Assembly (NCBI GenBank): GCA_003166055.1
Contig: PMWR01000635.1
Location: 1,298 to 6,478 of the forward strand
Direction of reading: 5' to 3'
DNA: 5,181 nucleotides
Origin: Acidobacteriaceae bacterium
Lineage (GTDB): Bacteria; Acidobacteriota; Terriglobia; Terriglobales; Acidobacteriaceae
This document shows positions 1 to 5,181 of this stretch, in pieces; within the stretch, counting starts at the first letter, position 1; each line of letters opens with the position of its first letter. Below the pieces are notes generated by a model, which saw only the letters and a program-made list of their open reading frames with translations, made no database searches and was not told the origin of the DNA. Both the position numbers and the translations under genes were made by a program.

Positions 1-1343
1 TCTGGAACATCGCTGATGTTGAAGCCGCAGCCGCCCATCATCCAGAAGTTGCCGCTCATGTCTGTCCAATATTCGGCGTCAGCCCGTCCTCCGGGGATGT
101 TCCCAGCTGCGGGCATACCCAATGTGCCGTATATTCCCGGCTGGCCGCCGTTAACGCCAACAGTATTGCTGCCTCCCATCCATCCCCACTGTCGGGTAAA
201 TGGAACGAACACCCAGAGCTCATTCAGATCGCCATAGGTTCCCGTGGAGTCGTATCCAGTGCCGCCAAAGAGCCATAGGTTGCCGGTGCTGTCAGTCCAT
301 TCGGCCGAGTTTGCGCGGCTTCCCGGCATGTTTCCTGGTGCAGGGGTTCCAAGCGTACCGTAAACGCCAACTTGACCGCAGGTGTAGCTCCCCGCGCTCT
401 GGCAGGTGCTGCCAATCCTTGCGCTTCCGCTCATCCACGTCCACTGATTCGTGGAGGGGTTGAACTGCCAAAGGTCGTTGAGACGGCCGAAGCTGTAATT
501 GCCGTCGAACCCATCGCCGCCAAACAGCCAGAAGTTGCCGGCGCCGTCAGTCCAGGTCAACGAGTAAGTCCGTGCTCCGGGAATATTCCCAGCCGCAGGC
601 GTTCCCAGGGAGCCATAGATCCCCGACATCCAGACAATGTTGCTTCCGCCCATCCATGTCCATTGGTTCGTGGAAGGATTGAATTCCCAAACATCGTTGA
701 GGGTGCCATTGGTGCCCTTGGAATCGTAGCCACTGCCGCCGAATAGCCAGAAATTGCCCTGGTTGTCAGTCCAACTGGCGGCGCTGCTGCGGCCTCCCGG
801 CATGTTTCCGGGCGCAGCGGTACCCAACGTGCCGTAGACACCGGGCTGTGCGCCGCTCTGCAGCGAACTTCCGCCCATCCACGTCCACAGTTTCGTGGTC
901 GGATTGAACTCCCACAGGTCGTTGAGATTGCCGAAGGTGCCGCCGGCATCGTAGCCCATTCCGCCAAGGAGCCACAGGTTGCCGCTGCTGTCGATCCACG
1001 TTGGTGCATCTTGGCGGCTTCCAGGAATACTTCCGGCAGACGGCGTTCCCTGAGCCCCATACACTCCGGGGTTGAAGCATCCAGCTGCAACGCAGTTGAT
1101 GGTGCTGCTCCCGCTCACCCACTCCCATTCGTTGGTGGCCAGGTTGTATTCCCAAAGGTCGTTCAGATAGCCCCAATTGTTTAAAGAATCGGAGCCATTA
1201 CCTCCAAAGAGCCAGAAATTGCCGCTGGAATCGGTCCATTGGGCTGCGTTCTGTCGATCTCCAGGAATGTTCGCGGCCGCCGGCGTTCCTAGTGTGCCCC
1301 ACACGGCTCCGGAGCCGTGGGTATTTCCCCCCGCCCAGGTCCA
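1..1343 (-). repeat. Six tandem kelch repeats (five complete, sixth cut by the window edge)
   Basis: Taking the W-x-W motif as the start of each unit, read on the minus strand: unit 1 is 1343-1128 (72 residues), unit 2 is 1127-888 (80), unit 3 is 887-663 (75), unit 4 is 662-444 (73), unit 5 is 443-189 (85) and unit 6 runs from 188 to the edge. The units are longer than the usual 44-56-residue kelch repeat because of a conserved insert, G-[IV]-Y-G-T-L-G-T-P-A-[AP]-G-N-[IM]-P-G-x-R. Length varies mainly just before that insert; units 2 and 5 carry extra residues there, including Cys pairs (C-V-A-A-G-C and C-Q-S-A-G-S-Y-T-C), which might form local disulfides in an exported protein. The DNA of the units has diverged more than the protein, which argues for old duplication under selection rather than recent expansion. 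Confidence 0.88.
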
Positions 1344-1493
1344 CTCGCCGGGCTGGGTGCTGACAGTTACCTGGCCAAAGGCCGCGGCAGGCATCAGCAC
1401 GCAAAGCATGGCCACGCCAACCTGGAGAAACAGGCGAACCGGCGTCGGCAATTGCCGGGACGGACGCAAGCAGTTGGAAGCGAAGTTTTCCAT
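1..1493 (-). CDS. Secreted kelch-repeat protein, N-terminal part (runs off left edge)
   Basis: An uninterrupted frame of 497 codons opens at ATG 1493 and is still open at position 1, so the C-terminus is missing. Residues 1-20 carry arginines at 10, 13 and 20. Residues 21-39 are hydrophobic (VRLFLQVGVAMLCVLMPAA region) and A-F-G|Q at 38-41 is a plausible signal peptidase I site, so export to the periplasm or cell surface is predicted. From Trp51 onward there are kelch repeats: W-x-W-[MAV]-x-G, then G-[IV]-Y-G-T-L-G-T-P, N-[IM]-P-G-x-R, W-T-D, G-N-[FL]-W-L-F-G-G, and L-N-[DE]-[LV]-W-x-[FY]. The double glycine and spaced aromatics are the kelch signature, so a beta-propeller is expected, normally a binding scaffold. 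I see no sign of a galactose oxidase-type catalytic site in this part, and the ligand is unknown. The start is backed by GGAG 7 nt upstream. The gene is transcribed divergently from the membrane regulator, which may control it (inference). Confidence 0.9.
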   Translation of the reverse strand, partial: MENFASNCLRPSRQLPTPVRLFLQVGVAMLCVLMPAAAFGQVTVSTQPGEWTWAGGNTHGSGAVWGTLGTPAAANIPGDRQNAAQWTDSSGNFWLFGGNGSDSLNNWGYLNDLWEYNLATNEWEWVSGSSTINCVAAGCFNPGVYGAQGTPSAGSIPGSRQDAPTWIDSSGNLWLLGGMGYDAGGTFGNLNDLWEFNPTTKLWTWMGGSSLQSGAQPGVYGTLGTAAPGNMPGGRSSAASWTDNQGNFWLFGGSGYDSKGTNGTLNDVWEFNPSTNQWTWMGGSNIVWMSGIYGSLGTPAAGNIPGARTYSLTWTDGAGNFWLFGGDGFDGNYSFGRLNDLWQFNPSTNQWTWMSGSARIGSTCQSAGSYTCGQVGVYGTLGTPAPGNMPGSRANSAEWTDSTGNLWLFGGTGYDSTGTYGDLNELWVFVPFTRQWGWMGGSNTVGVNGGQPGIYGTLGMPAAGNIPGGRADAEYWTDMSGNFWMMGGCGFNISDVP

Positions 1494-1497
1494 TGGA

Positions 1498-1504
1498 CCT
1501 CTCC
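1498..1504 (-). promoter_or_regulatory. Shine-Dalgarno site of the kelch gene
   Basis: On the minus strand this reads GGAGAGG. The GGAG core ends 7 nt before the ATG at 1493-1491. This supports that start over the overlapping ATG a few bases upstream, which is in another frame. Confidence 0.65.
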
Positions 1505-1685
1505 ATGAACCTTGAATGAACGGCGAGCGCGAACCGGGAACCACTCTCTGGGGGGCAAAGGTCAAGAGCGGAATGTTCATCGGATTTCCCGACGGCTTCG
1601 GGGTTCGCGCTGCCCAGGAACATCTCAACGGGGAAACAGTTAGCCACTCTTTTCGCAAATTCCGATGCGCCGTGCAACCCCATAA

Positions 1686-1706
1686 AACCTTCCCGGAACC
1701 TTCCCG
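1686..1706. promoter_or_regulatory. Candidate operator: perfect 10-bp direct repeat, 11-bp period
   Basis: AACCTTCCCG occurs at 1686-1695 and again at 1697-1706, separated by one G, so the copies are 11 bp apart (about one helical turn) and face the same side of the DNA. Members of the PhoB/OmpR winged-helix family typically bind as head-to-tail pairs on direct repeats with about this period, as in the pho box. The site ends 9 bp upstream of the -35 box of the plus-strand promoter, an activator-like position. It also sits in the divergent region upstream of the kelch gene. A partial AACC at 1676-1679 may extend the array. That the adjacent regulator binds here is inference; the repeat itself is seen directly. 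Confidence 0.55.
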
Positions 1707-1715
1707 TCCAAGTTG

Positions 1716-1744
1716 TTGACAAGCAATAACCTCTTTGAAATAAT
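1716..1744 (+). promoter_or_regulatory. Sigma70-type promoter of the regulator gene
   Basis: A perfect -35 TTGACA at 1716-1721 is followed by a 17-bp spacer and AATAAT at 1739-1744, which matches the -10 consensus at 5 of 6 positions. The expected transcription start near 1751 would leave a leader of about 40 nt before the ATG at 1792. Confidence 0.7.
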
Positions 1745-1779
1745 GAATCGCCAATTTCCCCGCTTGAAAAACTGACCCC

Positions 1780-1786
1780 AGGATGG
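1780..1786 (+). promoter_or_regulatory. Shine-Dalgarno site deciding the regulator start
   Basis: AGGATGG lies at 1780-1786. It leaves 5 nt before ATG 1792 (8 nt counted from its AGGA part), a good spacing. The in-frame ATG at 1783 overlaps this element and would have an AGG with zero spacing, so 1792 is preferred; using 1783 would add three residues (M-A-A). Confidence 0.5.
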
Positions 1787-1791
1787 CTGCA

Positions 1792-4677
1792 ATGTCGAAT
1801 GGCAGCGCGCGAGCCCGGTTCTCCTCCTATGAATTCGCCCCCAGAACGGGTGAACTCTCTCGGAATGGGATACGCTTGCGCCTGGAAAGCCAACCGGCCC
1901 GGGTGCTCGAAATGCTGATCGAGGCTCAGGGGGATCTGGTCTCGCGGGAAGAAATCATCGCGGCGCTTTGGCCGGGAGAGGTCGAGGGAAACTTCGACCG
2001 GAGGCTCGACAAAGCCGTTGCCAAGCTGCGCGCCAGCCTGAACGACGATGCGGTGAAGCCGCGCCACATTGAAACTCTCAAGGGGCGCGGCTACCGATTC
2101 CTGGACAAAGTGACTATCGAGTCTTCCGGCATATCCGAGGGCGGCGTAACTGAACCGCGTGCGAACGAGCTTCCATCACCGGCGCCGGATCTGGTGACGG
2201 GCATCTCCGGGGTTCAGCAACAACCGCACTCTGCTCCTCGTTCAAAGAGCGCGCGTTTCATGCGCCTGTTCGCAGTCAGCGAAATCGCCGCTGCCGCATG
2301 CCTGATTGTGGCGGCGTCTTTGCTTGCCTGGTGGCTGCACGGCAAAACCGGCGCCGCTGCTCGCAGCCGCCCCGTAGTGTTGATTCTGGGAATTCGAGAT
2401 ACGGCGGCCTCTACCGAGGACGCATGGATTTCGCATTCGGTTGCCGAATGGCTCTCGAACGACCTTGGCGCGGGTGGCGAACTCGAGATCGTTCAGGGCG
2501 GCGAAAGTCCCACTCTGATCGAGCGAGCGGGCGGGAATGGCTGTGGTGACTTGCCCCCGCGCGTGCTCGAAACGGCGCGCCGGGCATTCAACGCGGACAT
2601 GGTTGTCTATGGAGACTTTTCCGCAATGAAGAATGGCGATTCAGGAGAGCGTTGGCGCCTGGATGTCTGCCTGAAAAACATGCGGGACCAGAAGAGCGCT
2701 GACTCCCTCACAGTGATCGGACCCCAAGGCGATATCTCTCAACTGGTCGTGAATGCGGGCGACTCGCTGCGCGGAAAACTTGGGCTGAAGCAGCTTTCAA
2801 GCCAATCGATGAGCTATCTCCGGGCTACGCTCCCGGTGAGTCTTACGGCCGCTCGTCTCTATACGGAGGGGACTTCGGCCCTGCAGCACTTTGAGCCCCA
2901 GGAGGCAAGTGCGCTGCTCACCGAAGCCGCCCAGATTGAGCCTCTCCACGCTGCCACGCATGCCGCCCTTTCCGACGCCTGGGCCGAAATCGGATACGAG
3001 GAGCGAAGCCAGGATGAGGCTTTGCTCGCCAGGAACCTGGCAAAGAATCTCTCTCCCGAGCAACAGGCTGAGTACGAGGGCCTGGCTGCTGAGGCCCGGA
3101 ATGACTGGCCGGCTGCGGTGGGTGCGTATGCAAGGCTGTTTCAGCTGGATCCGGAGAACGTGGCCTACGGTCTCAAACTCGCCAAGGCTCAGATCCATGC
3201 AAGCAACGGTCAGCTTGCCCTTGCAACCTTGCGTACTCTGCGGGACAGGAATGTGGCTGCCCAGACAAGTCCACAGGTCGACTTGGCGGAGGCCTCTGCC
3301 GATTCCGCAATCTGTGATTTTCGAGGGGAGCTTGCGGCCGGCATTCGCGCCGAAGGTCGCGCCCAGGCGCAAGGTTCAGACCTGATGGTGGCCGATGCGC
3401 TCATGAGTCAGGCCAACGCGGATGACAAATTGGACAATTGGGATGAAGCACTGCGCTTGTGGCGATTGGCAGGGAAGAAATATGAATCGATCGGCGATCG
3501 GCGGGGCATGGCCGATGCCTTGGATCACCAGGCGTTGCTGGCGTTTAACAAAGACGATGCGCCCACCGCCACGCAACTTCTTCAGCAAGCGATGAGCCTG
3601 AGCAAATCCATCGGCGACCAGGGAGGTATCGCCTATTCTCTCACCCTCCTGGGCACCGTTCGCATGTACGTCGATCCGCCAAATGGCGGAGATTTCGCCC
3701 CGGCCTTGAAGCTCTTCAGTCAGGCTCAGGCCATTTACCAGGAAACGCAAAACGTCGCGGAAGAAGGCAATATCCTCAGTCTCTTCGGAGATGTTGCCGG
3801 GAGCCGCATGCATTTCGAAGAGGCAAAGGCCTACTACCTCAAGGCAATGGCTTTAAGCGAAGCCGTCAGCGACAAGAGCAGAGTTGCCAACCGCTTGCAG
3901 GATCTCGGCGGCGTGGCGACATGCCAGGGCAAGGATCAGGATGCCAAGCGAGACTTTATGCAGTCACTTCAGGACTATGAAGCCCTGGGACAGCAGGATC
4001 GGGTCGCCATCGACCGGGAAGGTCTTGCGGGGATCCTATTCCGGGAAGGAAAACTCGACCAGGCTGCGCTCATCCTTGATCAATCTCTTGCCAGCATGAA
4101 CGCAATTGGCCGAAGAATGCAAATCTACGAGGTGCGCTCGGATATCATTCGTCTCGAAATGGTGCGAAATCCGGTGAAAGCTGAGGTTTTGGCAAGGCAG
4201 AACATTGACTTGAGCAGGACCGTTGCGCGCGTCGGGACCTCCGGTGACCCGGCTGCCTACACGGATTTGGCTGAAGCGGTAGCTCGGCAAGGCAAATTGA
4301 AGGAAGCGAATCAGGTAATTCAGCAAGTGTTTGCACGGGGAGAAGCCCCCTTGCCCAGATATTTTCTGCAGAAAATGATATTGCAGCGCGGCTATGTGTA
4401 CCTATTCAGCCATGAGTACTCCAGGGCGAATACCGATTTCCAGCGCTCATTGAAGATGAGTCACGAGAACAATCAAGTTTACCCGGGGATGGAATCGCGG
4501 CTGGCCCTGGCGGAACTGCATGTGCGCGAGGACGGGAAATCCGCCATGCCGGAACTCGATCGAGTCAAGCACGATGCCGAGCAGTTAGGCTACGGCATCG
4601 TCCCCCTTGAGATCGCGGCGTTTCTGCATTCGGAGAGCGATTCCCAACCGGGGGAGATGGCTGACGCCAGGCGCTAG
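1792..4677 (+). CDS. CadC-like membrane-bound winged-helix regulator with TPR sensor region
   Basis: Residues are numbered from Met at 1792 (961 aa; an ATG at 1783 gives 964). Residues ~8-107 form an OmpR/PhoB-type winged helix (Trans_reg_C): L-V-S-R-E-E-I-I-x3-L-W-P, then the recognition-helix region R-R-L-D-K-A-V-A-K-L-R-A-S-L, then I-E-T-L-K-G-R-G-Y-R-F at the wing. There is no receiver domain with a phospho-accepting Asp. A Ser/Pro-rich linker (~108-155) leads to one membrane helix (~160-182, ending A-W-W-L-H). Residues ~195-332 look like an alpha/beta domain (V-V-L-I-L-G-I start, M-V-V-Y-G-D-F strand), loosely like the TolB-N/FlgO-type domains seen in similar regulators. Residues ~353-947 are TPR-like helical repeats. 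The topology puts the winged helix in the cytoplasm and the TPR part outside the membrane, like E. coli CadC and ToxR. It probably senses a ligand or partner protein and controls its own gene and/or the divergent kelch gene; the signal is unknown. The fold calls are firm, the targets are inference. Confidence 0.9.
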   Translation: MSNGSARARFSSYEFAPRTGELSRNGIRLRLESQPARVLEMLIEAQGDLVSREEIIAALWPGEVEGNFDRRLDKAVAKLRASLNDDAVKPRHIETLKGRGYRFLDKVTIESSGISEGGVTEPRANELPSPAPDLVTGISGVQQQPHSAPRSKSARFMRLFAVSEIAAAACLIVAASLLAWWLHGKTGAAARSRPVVLILGIRDTAASTEDAWISHSVAEWLSNDLGAGGELEIVQGGESPTLIERAGGNGCGDLPPRVLETARRAFNADMVVYGDFSAMKNGDSGERWRLDVCLKNMRDQKSADSLTVIGPQGDISQLVVNAGDSLRGKLGLKQLSSQSMSYLRATLPVSLTAARLYTEGTSALQHFEPQEASALLTEAAQIEPLHAATHAALSDAWAEIGYEERSQDEALLARNLAKNLSPEQQAEYEGLAAEARNDWPAAVGAYARLFQLDPENVAYGLKLAKAQIHASNGQLALATLRTLRDRNVAAQTSPQVDLAEASADSAICDFRGELAAGIRAEGRAQAQGSDLMVADALMSQANADDKLDNWDEALRLWRLAGKKYESIGDRRGMADALDHQALLAFNKDDAPTATQLLQQAMSLSKSIGDQGGIAYSLTLLGTVRMYVDPPNGGDFAPALKLFSQAQAIYQETQNVAEEGNILSLFGDVAGSRMHFEEAKAYYLKAMALSEAVSDKSRVANRLQDLGGVATCQGKDQDAKRDFMQSLQDYEALGQQDRVAIDREGLAGILFREGKLDQAALILDQSLASMNAIGRRMQIYEVRSDIIRLEMVRNPVKAEVLARQNIDLSRTVARVGTSGDPAAYTDLAEAVARQGKLKEANQVIQQVFARGEAPLPRYFLQKMILQRGYVYLFSHEYSRANTDFQRSLKMSHENNQVYPGMESRLALAELHVREDGKSAMPELDRVKHDAEQLGYGIVPLEIAAFLHSESDSQPGEMADARR
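3385..4137 (+). repeat. Block of ~40-residue TPR-type repeats in the regulator
   Basis: About six consecutive units of roughly 36-45 residues can be aligned by eye. Each has A-x4-[AL]-x2-[LA]-[LFG] in helix A, D/E-x-A-x2-L/Y-x3-A in helix B, and a turn such as Y-E-S-I-G-D-R, S-K-S-I-G-D-Q, S-E-A-V-S-D-K, Y-E-A-L-G-Q-Q or M-N-A-I-G-R-R. The unit length and the I-G-D turn resemble TPR repeats of the longer type found in sensory and scaffold proteins, rather than strict 34-residue TPRs. Less regular TPR-like helices extend on both sides (about 2848-3384 and 4138-4630). Such arrays usually bind peptides or proteins. Confidence 0.65.
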
Positions 4678-4689
4678 ATAGAATTTCTG

Positions 4690-4740
4690 CTGGTGCGATA
4701 ACCGCGAAGTCGCTCTAGCAAAACGCTAGTTCCCTACCAG
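4690..4740 (+). terminator. Possible structured 3' end of the regulator transcript (no U-tract)
   Basis: An outer pairing CTGGT (4690-4694) with ACCAG (4736-4740) encloses two small hairpins, GCGA/TCGC (4695-4698 with 4710-4713) and CTAGC/GCTAG (4715-4719 with 4725-4729, loop AAAAC). Together they could fold as a three-way junction beginning 12 nt after the stop codon. No run of T follows, so this is not a classical Rho-independent terminator; it could protect the 3' end or be chance. Confidence 0.22.
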
Positions 4741-5019
4741 TTCATTCTTCGTCGTATCGATTGCATGCAGGTTGGGGCCTGTGCAGCGCCGGATGGTCAG
4801 GCTTCTAACCAGACAGCAGAGGGAAAGACTAAATGAGAGTGATGATCCCACTGCAAACAGTGACTTCAGGCAACCAAGGGATTATGAGTCCAACCTTAGC
4901 GCACAGAGAAACTGGCTACAAGTCATTCATAATAATGATATTATAGCCACAAGCCCCGCACGGCACGGTGTGACTGAAGTACTTGCAAGTTGTTCATTGT
5001 TGTAACGATTACTCCTGAG

Positions 5020-5046
5020 TTGGTCACATTTTGGTCACGTGGTCCA
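5020..5046 (+). repeat. Short direct repeats TTGGTCAC, TTGGTCAC, TGGTCCA
   Basis: TTGGTCAC is present at 5020-5027 and 5031-5038, a period of 11 bp, followed by a related TGGTCCA at 5040-5046. The last copy extends as TGGTCCAGTAC (5040-5050), which matches TGGTCCAGAAC (5170-5180) inside the tRNA-like sequence in 10 of 11 positions. Such short direct repeats next to a tRNA end could be protein-binding sites, for example arm-type integrase sites, but may be fortuitous. Confidence 0.4.
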
Positions 5047-5137
5047 GTACCGAGGTGTGGCATTTGTGGTATCCGACCCAAGCAGGGTACAGCTAGGCGA
5101 GTGTGAGAAGTACGTCGCCCAGTTAACGTTTCAACCG

Positions 5138-5181
5138 CCAGGGAGAGAGGATTTGAACCTCCGACCCCCTGGTCCAGAACT
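5138..5181 (-). tRNA. 3' part of a tRNA or tRNA-like remnant, cut by the right edge
   Basis: Read on the minus strand, the 44 nt fit tRNA positions 30-73. There is a T arm with G53-TTCAAAT-C61 and stem GGAGG/CCTCT (one G-T wobble), a 5-nt variable loop GGGTC, a 3' acceptor strand CTCCCTG and G73. CCA is not encoded; the following bases are CGG. With that register the anticodon loop is TTCTGGA, with T33 in place and anticodon CTG (Gln) at 5177-5175. Against this, A30-C40 (5181/5171) does not pair, and the acceptor implies C1-G72, which is best known in tRNA-Pro. The 5' half lies outside the window, so isotype and integrity cannot be settled. It may be a functional tRNA or a 3' fragment left as an attachment site. 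Confidence 0.55.

Larger units (their letters stand above)
4678..5137. other. Gene-poor intergenic stretch with small repeats
   Basis: No convincing coding sequence is seen in these 460 bp. The longest plausible frame (TTG 4772 to TAA 5005) has no ribosome binding site, no recognisable domain and codon use unlike the two real genes. Visible elements are a 5-bp inverted repeat CACTG/CAGTG (4849-4853, 4858-4862), an AT-rich island with ATAAT-GAT-ATTAT (4932-4944), and repeated TGGTC motifs (5021-5046). By eye the middle part is less GC-rich than the flanking genes. The stretch ends at a tRNA-like 3' end, a common setting for integrated or decayed mobile DNA, but no integrase or transposase is present. 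Confidence 0.5.

Noticed and set aside
557..1176. Other minus-strand frames within the kelch gene
   Set aside because: They are frame-shifted readings of the repeats (Arg/Cys-rich, low-complexity). The true frame is continuous from 1493 to the window edge.
1..1343. CRISPR or DNA-level tandem array
   Set aside because: The periodicity is of protein repeats (about 72-85 codons) with diverged DNA; there are no short identical repeats with unique spacers.
1516..1719. 67-codon plus-strand frame in the divergent intergenic region
   Set aside because: It runs through the direct-repeat operator and the -35 box, has no ribosome binding site and resembles no known family.
1198..2067. 289-codon minus-strand open frame
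   Set aside because: It spans the start of both real genes out of frame and crosses the promoter; its product shows no domain, while the overlapping frames encode clear kelch repeats and a winged helix.
2797..3385. Long open frames on both strands inside the TPR region
   Set aside because: GC-rich codon bias keeps other frames open; none shows a motif or ribosome binding site, and the main frame is continuous with a domain structure.
4932..4960. Minus-strand TATAAT at 4941-4946-type position as a promoter
   Set aside because: The AT-rich island contains a TATAAT-like -10 on the minus strand, but no acceptable -35 box lies 16-18 bp upstream and no gene follows it.
4772..5005. 77-codon plus-strand frame starting with TTG
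   Set aside because: No ribosome binding site, a rare start codon, no recognisable domain, unusual codon use, and it contains a tRNA-like stretch (D-Y-E-S reading). Most likely not a gene.

Overview
The window looks like chromosomal DNA from a GC-rich soil bacterium, most likely an Acidobacteriota member (Terriglobia/Acidobacteriaceae type). This is inferred from two protein architectures I associate with that phylum: a secreted protein built of long kelch repeats, and a CadC-like membrane transcription regulator carrying a large TPR domain. No marker gene is present to prove the taxonomy.

Layout. Positions 1-1493 (minus strand) hold the N-terminal 497 codons of a secreted kelch-repeat protein that runs off the left edge: a signal peptide, five complete repeats and the start of a sixth. 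Positions 1494-1791 are a divergent intergenic region. It carries a perfect 10-bp direct repeat with an 11-bp period (1686-1706), directly upstream of a very good sigma70-type promoter (TTGACA, 17 bp, AATAAT; 1716-1744). Positions 1792-4677 (plus strand) encode a ~961-residue one-component regulator: an OmpR/PhoB-type winged helix, a linker, one membrane helix, an extracytoplasmic alpha/beta domain and about 600 residues of TPR-like helical repeats. Positions 4678-5137 contain no convincing gene, only small inverted and direct repeats. At the right edge (5138-5181, minus strand) lies the 3' part of a tRNA or tRNA-like sequence.

How the parts may work together (inference). The regulator has no phospho-receiver domain, so it probably senses a ligand or protein partner with its extracytoplasmic TPR part and acts on DNA from the membrane. 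The 11-bp-period repeat fits the tandem recognition typical of OmpR/PhoB-type winged helices, so it is a good candidate operator for autoregulation and possibly for control of the divergent kelch gene. The tRNA 3' end next to about 460 bp of gene-poor, repeat-dotted DNA could be an integration site or the scar of one, but no integrase is visible.
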